From positions 1-64,000 of the forward strand of contig SKCR01007541.1 in NCBI GenBank assembly GCA_019454045.1: a stretch of 64,000 nucleotides of DNA, in the 5' to 3' direction. This stretch comes from Zanthoxylum bungeanum (lineage: Eukaryota; Streptophyta; Magnoliopsida; Sapindales; Rutaceae). Under the pieces are notes generated by a model that worked only from the letters and a program-made list of their open reading frames with translations, was not told the origin of the DNA and searched no databases. This document shows positions 48,335 through 59,942 of the stretch, in pieces (the first letter of the stretch is position 1; every line of letters starts with the position of its first letter). The translations under genes were made by a program, and so were the position numbers.

Positions 48335-50330
48335 TGACTGGCGTAAACATACACGTATAACGCAAGCGTACGTATCGTTCAAGTAGTATAAAAAGTATCG
48401 ATCTCACGAGGACTTAAAACCTAATCTATTAATTTTATGAGGTCAAATGATTACTAGTATCTAACAGGTTGATTGATTGATTTGAAATGATGATGATTCT
48501 AAATTTAAAACAAGTAAATAAAATTACACAAAAGTAGGTTTAAAAAAATTCAATATTAAAAACTATCTAGGGTTGTGAATCTTTCTAATATCTTTTAAAA
48601 TATGAAGTGGTTATTTCATGGTTGTGTAATAAATCGATTTACTAACCTGGAACACTAAATTATGCAAAAGTCTATGTCCATGGTCAGACACAAATACCCA
48701 GTTTAACCCAATTGAACCATATGTCTATGTCAACCAAATTATCTGGATTCATCAAGTTTAAGTTCCAATTATGGCTACCCCCGCCCGACAGGTATATGTC
48801 TATCCTGTAAGGAAATCTATTAAAGGGTTATCTATCCTCAAGGAATATCGTGGGCTATTAAGTCTAAGGCTGAAACCTAAAATTCCTTTGTCAAGTTTAT
48901 TTTAGATTTACCACATTAATCTTATTAGTGATCAGACACAAGAAGCATTAAGCTTAAGATTAATAAGTAAACCTTTAAATTACCCAAACTATAAAATAAC
49001 CCTTATAAACCAGTGATATTAGAATTCCATCACAACCCAGATAATTGGCTTAGTTACGACACATATTTACGGGTAGTAAAAACTTAAATAAAATAAAAGA
49101 CATAAAGTAAAATACTGAAAAGTAAATTGCTGAAAATTAAATAAAGTAAAATTACAATAAAAGAAAATGATGAGGTAAAAGGATCCGCTTTTATTACTTC
49201 TATTTTAGATATCTGTCTTAATATAATATATTAACTTTGCATGATAATTACCAACCAGCCATATAGGCGGTATCCAGATTAAGTCAAATTAATAATTAAT
49301 TACCAACAGACCAATCAGGCGGTATCCAATTTAGTCAGGTTAAAACCAATTTAAATAATTACCAACCGACCAATATGGCGGTATCCTCGTTGAGTCAGAT
49401 TTTAACTAGTTTATATATTATAATTAAGGGAGATTAATCTAAATATTAGAAATAAAAGTTTTATCTTTTACCCCAGCAAAAGGGAGTTACCTCCTCATTA
49501 CTGAAAAGTAAAAACTGAAAATTAAAGAAAGAAAAGTATTGTGCGTAAAAGTAAATACAGAAAGTAAAAACTGAAAAGTAAAGAAAAGAAAGTGCGAAAG
49601 AGGAAATTAATTACTAAAAGCTGTAAATAAACAAACAAGATACAATCTTCTTAGTATTCTTAAGGAATTCCTTAGAAGAAAGTATGAATTTACAAATGAA
49701 ATGGCTTGATATTTATAGGCAAAATTTTACCTCCATCAAATCATCCACCAAATCCATTATTAATTGCTCCACTAATTGCTCCATTAATTGCTTCACCAAT
49801 TCCGTTATTAATTGCTCCACTAATTGCTTATCATTTTTGGTGGTGATTTGATAATTTTTATTATTTATTTTTTGCTTGGAAAATGATTGAAAATGACTTT
49901 AATAATTACACACAACACACTTCTGGATGGTTCATCAATTTCAGGCATGAAATCTTCTGAATTCGAAATTATTTTGTCATTCAAAGTTGTATATCTTTAA
50001 GTCTTCTTTAATCTGAAACTTGAATTAGCTCAATCCGATATTGGAGTAAAACGTTATGCCCAAAATACGACAGATGTGCAAAACTGAAATTTTCAAAACT
50101 GCACTTCGTTAAAACGCCTTTTCAAGTTTCCAATCTCCAAAATTAATATGTCAAGTCCAATTTTTGCCCTAATTTGACCCACATTTAGTCCTAAATGATT
50201 TCATTGTGTCCCAATATTATTTTATCTGCAAAATAAACTAAAACACATCAAAACGTTCATCAAACACGAGAAACTAAACAAAATATTAAGTAAAAGGGGC
50301 GGTAATTATTGATATATTTTCCGCTCATCA
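48335..50330 (-). repeat. 3' LTR of the pol-bearing LOG element
   Basis: Reverse-strand start TGATGAGCGGAAAATATATC at 50330 and end TTTACGCCAGTCA at 48335. Colinear with 20190-22010 and 25901-27785 but clearly more diverged. Contains three GGCGGT motif copies (49251-49395). Confidence 0.85.
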
Positions 50331-50343
50331 CACCCCCAAACCA
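50331..50343 (-). other. Polypurine tract
   Basis: Reverse strand TGGTTTGGGGGTG directly before the LTR start, matching 22011-22023. Confidence 0.8.
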
Positions 50344-50898
50344 AACATTTTGCTAGTCCTCGAGCAAAAAAAAAATAAAATAAAATACAAGAAACAATTA
50401 AAATTAAACTAAGCCACTTTCGTAGGGATCACGGTTGCATTTAGCATATGCAACAAGCTTTTAAACCCTTAGGTGTCCCTAGTGGACGAGTTATAGTCTC
50501 GTGAGGGCTTACAGCAACGATACCCACAAACGTTTTACAAAAGTAAAAAGATAATAAAACTAATGCACCAAAAGAAAAAAGACAAGAGAAAAGAGAATAA
50601 AGAAATTAGTGACTAATGAGGTGAAACTTCTACTACAAGTTACTAGTTGTTTTATTTCTTTCTATATTACTGAATAAGTAAATTCTCCGATTATATTTAC
50701 TATTCTCCTTATGCACAGCCGACAAAATATTAATCAACTCATTTTTGCCCACAACAGTCACAAGTACAGTTGATAAGAGAGTAATATTTTTGTCCTAAAG
50801 TTTTATCAGAATTCACACATTTTTGCAGCAATGGAATAATTTTTCTGATTTTTCTGATTTTTTTTCTTTGATTTTTGATTTTTTTTTTATTTATATAC

Positions 50899-51130
50899 AA
50901 TATCTTCCATCTATGTAGCGAGTGTTGGGTCGGTGACTCCCAAACCAGTTGGCTTTAGGGCACCAGGTGTTAAGACACCCCTACGGACTTAATTACTCAG
51001 ACTTAGATATATATATTTTGCAGCATCTTTGATCCATGTAGCGAGCTTTGGGTCAGTGACTCCCAAACCAGTTGGCTTTAGGGCACTAGGTGTTAAAACA
51101 CCTTACAGACTTAATAACTCGGATCTCAGA
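50899..51130 (-). repeat. Tandem duplication (~125 bases) in the element 3' UTR
   Basis: Two copies of a block with GACTCCCAAACCAGTTGGC, TTTAGGGCACTAGGTGTTA and GGACTTAATTACTC. Homologous to 22569-22806, so the duplication preceded divergence of the two elements. Confidence 0.65.
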
Positions 51131-51650
51131 TATTTTTTTTTACTCCATCACTTTTTGAGATGCTTCCTCCAATTAAACTAGAGCACTGAATATTACAAAC
51201 TTTTCAATTTTAGCTCATGTCCGTATGTTACAATGCATGTTGATAATATCTGCTAACTGAGCATATGAAGATCCATTTTAGTCAGTTTTATGGAGAATTT
51301 ACAAATTAAATAATTTAAAATGAAATAACAAAAACTAACTTGTTTCAAAATGGTTTGAGATACGTCTCAGGAGTGAAAATTCCTTACACAACTATCTCTT
51401 ACCAATTTCACCTTTTTAGTCAAAATAAAAACACAAAAACAAAAAATATTTTTGTAATTTTTGAAAATTTTTCAATTTTTTTTTTCGAAAAAATTTGGAC
51501 TAAAAAAAAACACAACTAAACAAACTAAACTAACAAAAAAAAAAAAAATTCCCTCCCTCCCCAAACCTAAATGAGACATTTTCCCCAATGTCTTAAACAG
51601 TAGAAGAGAGTTTAGAAGATATACCTGGTTAGCTGAAATTCTACAGGAAA

Positions 51651-52302
51651 TTAAAGGTTAAGATCCAGATTAATCCGACGCCTCTTACCACGATCGTCCT
51701 CGGACCAATTTATCATTGAAAGGATAGGGTCAACTTGTGGTTCATAGGCTAAGAGTTGGTCTATTAGATCTGGAGCAGTTCTGGCAGTATCGAGGAGTTC
51801 TTTCATAGGTTTTGACACGAACCCATTTCTCTGAGCATCATCAAGAAACACACAAAGAAAATCATAAAATCCTTCAACGTTGTACAGTCCAAGCGATTTC
51901 TGGTGTATGTTCAGGTTCGCCCAAGATAACACTATAAAAATTTCCTCCAATGTGCCCAAGCCACCTGACAAAGCAATAAAAGCATCAGCACGGTTAATCA
52001 TTTCTACCAATCATTCAGACATACCTGGCACGATTAGTTCCTCTCCGTTTGATGGTCCAATAAGATTTGCCTCCGCCAAGGGTTTTGGGATAATTCCCAA
52101 AACGTGACTGCCTCATTCATGTACGGCCTTTGAATGATCCCATAAGTCCAAGATTGCCACCGCCATATACTAAGTGCATATTCCTTATAGCTAAGACTCG
52201 ACCCAATTCCAGTGCTGCTTCTATGTATTGTAGCTTAACACCAACACTAGTACCGCAAAACACACAGATGTTTTCAACTCGTCTTCTTGAAGTGGCTTCC
52301 AT
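51651..52302 (-). pseudogene. LOG-like cytokinin riboside 5'-monophosphate phosphoribohydrolase, retroelement copy 2
   Basis: Starts MEATSRRRVENI, CVFCGTSVG, LGRVLAIRNMHLVYGGGNLGLMG, so the nucleotide-binding loop is better preserved than in copy 1. A one-base frame change follows near 52130. The next frame gives KAVHE, TGA (52113-52115), GSHVLGIIPKPLAEANLIG, then MSE, TGA (52011-52013), [23 protein letters not shown]. Pro of the PGGxGTxxE active-site motif is Ser here. The last 119 codons are open and end with KRRRINLDLNL. Both TGA codons match stops at the same alignment positions in copy 1. It is intronless and about 217 codons, full length for the family. Position is downstream of pol and of a Cys-rich ORF, upstream of the 3' UTR, in the slot where other Athila elements carry an env-like ORF. 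Confidence 0.87.
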
Positions 52303-52354
52303 GTTTTACTCTGGATGTCTTTAAAAGTGCAATAATGAGTTGAATTTATAACAC

Positions 52355-52385
52355 CTGAAAAGGGTTAGTAAAATAATAGCACTAG
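52355..52385 (-). promoter_or_regulatory. 3' splice-site-like sequence before LOG copy 2
   Basis: Reverse strand TTTTACTAACCCTTTTCAG, then GTGTTATAAATTC. ACTAAC fits a plant branch point and TTTTCAG an acceptor, 53 bases before the LOG start. It is conserved with 24059-24090 although the flanks have diverged. Confidence 0.45.
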
Positions 52386-52708
52386 TACATGCCAAATGAC
52401 AATTATTAGTTAATAGTAAAATAAATCGTGATAGTCAAAAAGGTATGGATCCTATCGGATAAAATAAAAGAAAACAACAAAATAAATTATAATTATTAGG
52501 AAAAGACAAAGAGATATAATATTTACAAGAAAAGTAGCGGCTTGATTGACGTCTATGCGTCAGGGACAAGCTTCTCATCCAATTTTCTTATAAATTGGCA
52601 AACAGGGTCTTTTTGAGTCAGATTCCCGAGACTTAACTATTGTCTTTCCTTTTGAAATTGTGCATATAATTTGCGAATGGCTATATGAACATATCCACTT
52701 TGATGCAT

Positions 52709-53041
52709 CTAAAGAGTCAAAGATATATTATCTACAGACTCTTTACTCAAGCCATCCCTAATGAATTTAATTTTATCTTCGCGATTATCAGACACCATTC
52801 CTAAAGAAAGACAACGAGTATTGCAATTCCAGCGTGCACATTTGTAACAAACACCCATTTTCTTAGCTCTACATTTCTTTGCATAGGTGCTTCTTCCAAA
52901 TCCAGGCAAATAAGAATTACAAGAATCAGAATACTCACCTACTAATCGGACCCGTGCTCCAATTACCCAACGAATGTCATTAGGAACACCATGGATCGTT
53001 AGTAGTTTCATCTGTTCCAAGCGAGCTTTGTAGACTTTCAT
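52709..53041 (-). CDS. Small Cys-rich ORF between pol and LOG (110 codons), unrecognised
   Basis: Uninterrupted frame starting MKVYKARLEQMKLLTIHG. It is basic in the N-terminal half and then has CRAKKMGVCYKCARWNCNTRC (Cys spacing around CX2CX4CX3C), which could bind zinc, and a polar tail ending ISLTL. I do not recognise the family. It follows the end of pol closely (pol tail at about 53160-53215) and precedes the LOG copy. A remnant of its last third is at 24286-24345 in the pol-less relative, so it is a regular part of this element family. Alternatives are a displaced integrase C-terminus or a captured host fragment. Confidence 0.45.
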   Translation of the reverse strand: MKVYKARLEQMKLLTIHGVPNDIRWVIGARVRLVGEYSDSCNSYLPGFGRSTYAKKCRAKKMGVCYKCARWNCNTRCLSLGMVSDNREDKIKFIRDGLSKESVDNISLTL

Positions 53042-53159
53042 CAGAGAGTGTTGAGGGAGAGAAGGAAATTGCTTGTGAAGATTTATGAAAGCTTATTCCA
53101 TCTTGAAATGACTTAATCTGCAAAAACTAACACACCAAATTAAATCACACCAAATCACA

Positions 53160-54671
53160 ATATATACACAAATTGCATGGGTTGCCTCCCTGCGAGCGCT
53201 AAGTTTAACGTCGACAGCTAGACGTGACTTCTCGAATGTTAGGCTGGATCTGAAAGTGTGACACTTCTTTTTGTCGCTCAAACGATTCTCCCCAGTAGTG
53301 CTAGACACGCTGACTATTAACCTTGAATTTTTCGTTGGTGTTGGGATCCAGTAACTTAACAGCTCCATATGGTAAAACCTGAGTGATCACAAATGGACCT
53401 GACCAACTTGATTTCAACTTTCCAGGGAAAAGTTTCACCGTGAATTATACAACAACACTTGCTGCTTTGGTTCCAACTGTATGTGCACTATTTTTTGATC
53501 ATGTCATTTCTTGATCTTTTCTTTGAACAATCTGGCTTTCTCATAAGCTTGTAAGCGAAATTCCTCCAATTCGTTGAGTTGGTGAAGTCGTTTCTCTCAT
53601 GCAGCTTGTGAATCAAGATTCAACTTCTTTAATGCCCAGTACGCCTTGTGTTCAAGCTCAACGGGCAGATGGCACGCTTTTCCAACACCAATTGATATGG
53701 GGACATACCAATGGGTGTCTTGTAAGCTGTTCAGTAGACCCATAATGCATCATCTAGTTTTGTAGACCAATTTTTCCTTGTTGATCCAACTGTTCTCTCT
53801 AAGATTCATTTGAACTCTCTATTTGAAACCTCAACTTGTCCATTTGACTGTGGATGGTAAGCAGTGGCAACTTTGTGAGTAACTTCGTATTTGGTTAGGA
53901 GTGCATGGAAGTATCTGTTGCAGAAATATGTGCCACCATCGCTGATGATTGCACGAGGTGTTCCGAACCGAGTGAAAATATTCTTTTTCAGGAATTTGAT
54001 CACCATTTTTGAATCATTGGATGGCAGTGCAATTACTTCGACCCATTTGGAGACGTAGTCTACAGCAACCAAGATGTACAGGTTTCCGAATGATGGAACA
54101 AAGGGTCCCATGAAATCTATTCCCCACACATAGAATATCTCCACTTCTAGAATGTTTTACATGGTCCTTCATTTCTCTTTGAAATATTCCTCATTCTCTG
54201 GCACCTGTCACATTGAAGAGTAAAAAGATAAGTATCTTTAAAAAGAGTGGGCCATAACAAACCTGATTGTAGGACTTTGGCTGCAATTTTGTTTCCGCTG
54301 AAGTGTCCGGCATATGGTGATGAATGACAGTGCTGCAAAACACTGTTGATCTCCTCTTGTGGAACACACCGTCTCAATAATTGATCAGCACACCGTTTGA
54401 ACAGGTACGGCTCATCCCAGACATAGTGCTTGACTTCTTTGAAGAATTTCTTCCGTTGCTGAGTTTTCCATTCCAACAGCCATTTTTCTGACACAATGTA
54501 GTTGACATAGTCAGCATACCAAGGGGCATCTTGCTGTTTCATGGCAAACAGCTGTTCATCTAGAAAATTTTCTTTGAATAAAAGATCTTTGTCAGCTGTT
54601 TCTCCATTCTCGAGCCTTGATAGATGATCTGCCACTTGGTTTTCTGTCCATTTCATGTCTTTGATCTCCAC
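53160..54671 (-). pseudogene. gypsy integrase (mostly readable, interrupted)
   Basis: From 54671: the RNase H tail [12 protein letters not shown], then the HHCC zinc-binding region with HCHSSPYAGHF and CDRCQ (54390-54190). The catalytic core has the first Asp in GIDFMGP (about 54120), the second in ISDGGTYF (about 53960) and Glu in [11 protein letters not shown] (about 53820), so the DDE triad is intact. Stops occur at about 54145 and 53803. The C-terminal part, with SGPFVITQVLPYGAVK and VNSQRVKHYW (about 53410-53280), carries the GPF/Y-type module. It ends in VKLSARREATHA. The enzyme would insert element cDNA; this copy needs at least three corrections. Confidence 0.82.
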
Positions 54672-55960
54672 GTCAAATTCTTACATAAGAAGTATCCAAC
54701 GAATCAATCTGGGTTTAGCATCTTTCTTCGTGATCAGATAATTGATTGCTGAATAATCTGTGTAGACCACCACTTTGGGACCCAGCAGATAGGAGCGGAA
54801 TTTGTCAAAAGCGTACACAATTGCGAGCAACTCCTTTTCAGTGGTTGTGTAGTTAAGTTAAGCTTCATTCAAAGTTCTGCTGGAGTAGTAAATGGTGTGA
54901 AAAATCTTTGCTTTGCGTTGTCCCAAAACTGCACCTACAGTAAAATCACTAGCATCACACATTACTTCAAATGGAAGGGTCCAGTCTGGTGCTACAATGA
55001 TGGGGGCAGAAATCAGCTTTTGTTTTAAGATCTCAAAAGCTTCCTGACATTCTTTGGTGAAGTTGAAAGGCTCATCCTTCTCCAGAAGATTGCAAAGAGG
55101 TTTAGCAATCTTGGAAAAGTCTTTGATAAATCTCCTGTAAAAACCTCCATGTTCGAGAAATCTCTGAATCCATTTGACAGATGTCAGCGGAGGTAGTGTT
55201 TCAATTATTTCAATCTTTGCTTTGTCTACCTCGATTCCTTTTTGTGAGATCAGGTGTCCAAGAACAATACCCTCATATACCATGAAATGGCATTTCTCCC
55301 AATTGAGCACCAGGTTTGTATCGTCGCACTTTTGTAACACATGTTCCAAATTTTGCAAGCAGTAGTCAAAAGAATCTCCAAACACAAAAAAGTCATCCAT
55401 AAAAACCTCCATACTCTGCTCCAGCATGTCTGAGAAGATGGCCATCATGCAACACTGAAATATAGTAGGGGCATTACATAATCCAAATGGCATTCTACGG
55501 AAAGCAAAAGTACCATAGGGACATGTAAAGGTAGTTTTCTCCTGGTCTTCCGGTGCGATGGCAATCTGATTGTACCCTCAATATCCTTCCAGAAAACAAT
55601 AGATCTCATGTCCTTCCAGTCTTTCTAACATCTGGTCAATGAATGGTAGCGGAAAATGGTCCTTTCGTGTTGCTTTGTTCAGCTTTCGGTAGTCCATGCA
55701 TACTCTCCATCGATTCACCGTTCTAGTTGGGATTAGCTCATTCTTTTCATTGGTAACCACAATGATTACTTCTTTCTTCGGCACACACTGCATAGGACTC
55801 ACCTAAGTACTATCTGAGATGGGGTAAATGATGCCAGCATCCAACCATTTGATGATTTCTTTCTTTACGACCTCCTTCATGATTGGATTGAGTCTCCGTT
55901 GATGTTCCACTGTGGGTTTGTACTAATCATTCATCAGAATCTTGTGCATGCAAAATGATG
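54672..55960 (-). pseudogene. gypsy reverse transcriptase and RNase H (interrupted)
   Basis: Upstream frame (55802-55578) has WRVCMDYRKLNKAT and HFPLPFIDQMLERL; a stop replaces Ser/Gly at about 55577. The next frame (55493-54858) has MPFGLCNAPTIFQ, the catalytic VFMDDFFVFG (about 55395), LGHLIS, FYRRFIKDFSKIA and the RNase H start FEVMCDASDF. After a stop at about 54857 come [22 protein letters not shown] and VADHLSRL, completing the Asp-Glu-Asp-Asp set. Synthesises cDNA from element RNA in active relatives. Interrupted by few stops compared with the copia elements nearby. Confidence 0.85.
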
Positions 55961-55962
55961 GA

Positions 55963-56470
55963 CTAATGCCTCGAATGTCTACTATAGTCCAGCCAATAGC
56001 TCTTTTGTGCTCTCGTAATACTCTCAGTAACTTTTTCTTCCTGCTCCAATGTTAGTGAAAAATAAATAATAACAGGTAATTCAGAAGAGTTTCCAAGAAA
56101 TGCATACCTGAGATGGCTCGGAATTTTCTTCAGCTCTAGCTGTGGTGGTTCTTCAATCGAAGGCTTGATTCGATCTTTCTTTGGCAGTTCCAGGCTTTCC
56201 ACTTGTGGTGTTGATTTGAATTAGAATGGTTTGTCAAGGTAGTTGATACATTCCAGGATTTTAGCATCTAGCTCACTCTCAGTCATGTTGGTAATGCAAG
56301 CTTCAAGTGTATCCATGGGATTTAGCTCAGTATTCTGAATGACACTATCAACAACATCAACTCTGAAGCATTCTTCTTCCTTTTCATCGCTCGAGAATTT
56401 CATGGCTTTGAAAACATTGAAAGTAACTTCTTGGTCTTGAAGTTTCATGGTTAGTTCTCCTTTTTGTACA
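55963..56470 (-). pseudogene. gypsy protease-RT linker
   Basis: Frames starting MKLQDQEVTFNVFKAMKF (56448) with EACITNMTESELDAKILECI, and MESLELPKKDRIKPSIEE (56202) with LELKKIPSHLRYAFLG and ISSSL-like EQEEK sequence. It matches the same region of the second gypsy copy at 62398-62949. At 56470 the gypsy homology stops and copia leader begins. Confidence 0.75.
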
Positions 56471-57971
56471 ACAAATCACGACTTGGACAAGACACCGATA
56501 TGGAACAAAACTCTCATGATTCAAACACATCTGCAATTGACAAAGGTCTTGACTTTGGCCAACAAACCAATGCCAACTTTGGATCTTGAGTAAGAATCAC
56601 TCAACGGAATGAAATAACGCTTAATATTTTTTGAGGGTTTTTCGCGTAAATTGGCAACCAATTTATTATCTTTGTTAAGGTCTCATCATTCACCCTTAAG
56701 CATGCATTTCTAAAAGCATAATAAGGCGCGGAAAGTAAATTAATAACGATATGCGGATGGATATTTCAACAGATTGTTCCTAGAACAAATCGCTCCATTT
56801 CCTCTCCCCGGCTAGCACTATTCTACTTCTACCCAATTACATAATACAATAATATAAACCTCATTGACATTGAGGGGAATTAGGTGAGAAGAGAATACAA
56901 AGAGATAATAAGAGATAAGGCTGGACACGCAGGTCCAATTTATAAATTCCAAATTTACAATAATTTCCAAAATTACCCTTTCCCTTCTAATATCCATCCG
57001 ATATACGCTATTCATTCAACACATCCATATATTCATTCATAGCATGCATTACAACCAATCTAATCCAATTAATTAGTCTTTAATTATGTGACCATCCAAT
57101 GTTCAAACAACGATTTGATTTTGCGCGAGTCCAACTCGTTTGAGAATAAGCATTCAAAGTACGAATTCTTGAATTATATCGAACTACTCGTTAAATCTAA
57201 TTTAAGTCGTATTCAATACTAATTCTATTATTTAATTCCAAATTAAATATTTACACTTTTTAATACGCTTTAACGACTTAGATTCCAAATCTAATCTTAT
57301 CAGGTCTCAAAGCCCAACTAACATCCAATGTTCGTTTAATTAAAGTCTGATGGGCTTTCAATTAATTTAATAAGGCATGGGCTTTGGTCAATGTGGGTCA
57401 AACCCAATTACCAAGCCCAAGTAAGGAATCACCATCATTTGCCATAAAACCAATATCAAACCCATAAGGCCCAATTAAACTTTAAAGCCCATTAACCAAA
57501 TTTTAAGAATTCCAAATTTTATAACTTAGTAATAAAAGTGTAATACATCAATTAATTAACTAAATCAATATTTCCAAAGTACAATTTAACCAATTAATTA
57601 TGTATCTAATTGTCCAACAATTTTTGAATCAAAAATCAAGTCCAATACATGCCATCAAGTTCTCGGCCAAGGTAAGGAATTTAGTCCAATTTCATTTTTC
57701 AATCCAATCGAATTACAAATCGACTTTTCCATTCGTTTCAACTCATCCAATGATCATCAAAATAAAAAATACCAAGAACCTAGGGTTACATACACATTCG
57801 GCCAAGCCTTATGGTGGGGCACAATTTTGATCCAATCATAATTTGTTGAAATTGATACAATCATACCTCATTTCATCAACATACAAGCATACTCAACCAT
57901 TCAATTTAATAAAATCATGCTCACATGGATTTTCCCCAAATTTTACCCTAATACATTTCATGCTCATTTTA

Positions 57972-57986
57972 GGCTCAATGATACCA
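57972..57986 (-). other. Primer-binding site (initiator tRNA-Met type)
   Basis: Reverse strand TGGTATCATTGAGCC, one base after the LTR end. Confidence 0.72.
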
Positions 57987-57987
57987 T

Positions 57988-59937
57988 TGTTGGTTTCTAT
58001 GATTAGTCCCAAGAACATAATGAAAAAAGAAATGTGAATGAATAACGAAGAAGAGTAGCGGAAACAAACTTACATCGATCGGTTTAAGGATGCGTTGATC
58101 AACAAAAATTTGCTCCAAGATGCTCAAGAATTCGGCCAAGAACAAGAAGAAGCTCAAAGCTTTGATTTGATTTTTCCAAGCCCTTGGATAGGTTTCCCTA
58201 TCACCTCTTGATGATCCTTGAAGAGTGCTAGTCCTTAGTGAATTTTTGCAACAAAGATTCACACATTTCCTTCACACTTTTGGCTAAGAAAATGAAGAAA
58301 ATGGAGAGCAAAAACTGGTTCACAGTTTCGGCTTTTGGGAGAGAGAATAGAAGATTTTGTTTTTCAATTCTATTTTGGCTTCCAAAATCGTATATGAGAA
58401 ATTGGAAAAACAATTACCAAATTTTTGGTAAAATGGTTTACAAAAAGTCAAAGCCATTTTGGCTCCAATTTTGCATTAATTGCCCACACCAAACTCCATC
58501 ATAAATAGTGACAAAATGTCACTCACAAAAAGACTTTGACATCTATCACAATGAATGACAAGTGATGTGACTCGCGATGTGACTTGTGGGCCCCACTCGA
58601 ATTCAAAATGCGAATGGGCCCGCAAACACTTCCGGGCTCGGTTTCGCTAATTCTGAATTAACGAACTTCCGTCGTGATGTAATTAAATAATCATGCCTAG
58701 CGAAATTACTATTCACGTCGCTAACGAATTAATTCTAAATTAACTCGGTTGCCCGAATTAAAATCCAATTTTAATTCTGCGTCGAAATCCAATTTCGTTT
58801 AATATATCGAATATATTAATTTGTCGATTGATTCCAAATTAATCTTTCTCTCTCTTCAAATAGTACTTTATCCAAGATACAGTGTCTCCGCAATTAATCC
58901 CAGATTAATTATGCTCGGATCATACTTCATCGGTGAATCTTCAGGAAGCGACCCAAGAGATCCCTGGATATGTTGGTAGTAAATACGGTCGTCGGACTAT
59001 CCGAACACGTACGTACCTCGTACTACGTTTTTACCGATTTACGAGACAATGTTGGCTTCTAGCAAAGCGACATGCCTACCCAATTCTCCAGAAATATTCT
59101 TACTAGAATATACGATCTTTATCAGGTGTAGTATACCGTAGTATTGCGTATTGCGATCCAGTATCAGATGTCACATGCAAGGCTTGGGGCTGGAATAGTG
59201 TCTGCCCCATACGAAGCACATATCAGATATCAAGCAACTAGTCTCTTTGAATCGGATAATCATGACCTTGTAATATTATCCCGATGGTTGCAACACAATA
59301 GAGAACCAGTTCTGAATCCCTGTGTGATCATCATCTCCATATGTCTGAAGTGATACTTTCGTCTTGACATCACATCCAATACACTACGAGGCGTACACAG
59401 AACCTGTTAAAGCCCTGGACGACCAAAACCAAAATTTTCCGATTGTCGCAAGTACTAGCGATGCAAGTATCAGGTTAAGACCAAATACACCTACCCTGAA
59501 GCGGACTCCCATAGACACATATATATACTACCAATGGGATTCTGCGGGGTCAATCCAGAGCGAACCTGTTTTCCGTACCATCGGTAAAACACAACCTCCT
59601 ATCGCACTTGCATAAGTATTCTATACTTAAATATATGAGAACTATGTCGTTATGCCCTCACAACGCGCACAAGTGCAATACTAGTCTATTCCGCATTATC
59701 GATGTCCAATCTCGATAATACTACGACTAGGGATATTTAATGATTAAACCTTTATGGATCGATACTGTCTCATATCATCTCAATCCGGAACTAATCATAT
59801 GGACTTTTACCATTTATATATCAAAGTAAATAAATTACAAAACGGTAAAAGGTAATTTAATTACAACATAGTCAATTTTGTACAAAAACACAATGTCTTT
59901 TACAAACAGTGACGCTATGGGTCATAACTGTCCAACA
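57988..59937 (-). repeat. 5' LTR of reversed copia family-2 fragment
   Basis: Starts TGTTGGACAGTTATGACCC, close to the LTR at 13885 (TGTTGGACAATTATGACTC), and ends CCAACA. Contains the family's TTAATTCC / GGGATTAATT block (58700-58920). Confidence 0.82.
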
Positions 59938-59942
59938 ATGTG

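Larger units (their letters stand above)
48335..56470 (-). mobile_element. Athila-like Ty3/gypsy element with pol, Cys-rich ORF and LOG copy (5' part lost)
   Basis: In reverse-strand order: gag-pol linker (56470), RT, RNase H, integrase, pol end (about 53160), Cys-rich ORF (53041-52709), splice-acceptor-like site, LOG copy (52302-51651), 3' UTR with tandem duplication, polypurine tract and 3' LTR (50330-48335). RT-RNase H-integrase order is diagnostic of Ty3/gypsy. The 5' end is replaced at 56470 by copia leader sequence. The five bases before the LTR (gatta) would be the target duplication if the other end survives outside this window. Confidence 0.85.
56471..59937 (-). mobile_element. Copia family-2 fragment: 5' LTR plus leader
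   Basis: Reverse-strand LTR 59937-57988 (TGTTGGACAGTTATGACCC ... AAACCAACA, 1950 bases), primer site, then 1.5 kb of leader colinear with 30587-32210 (same GGGCC and TTTGGCCAACAAA phrases). Gag, pol and 3' LTR are missing. The 3' break lies inside CAACAAATCAC, where gypsy and copia sequences share a few bases. Confidence 0.82.
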
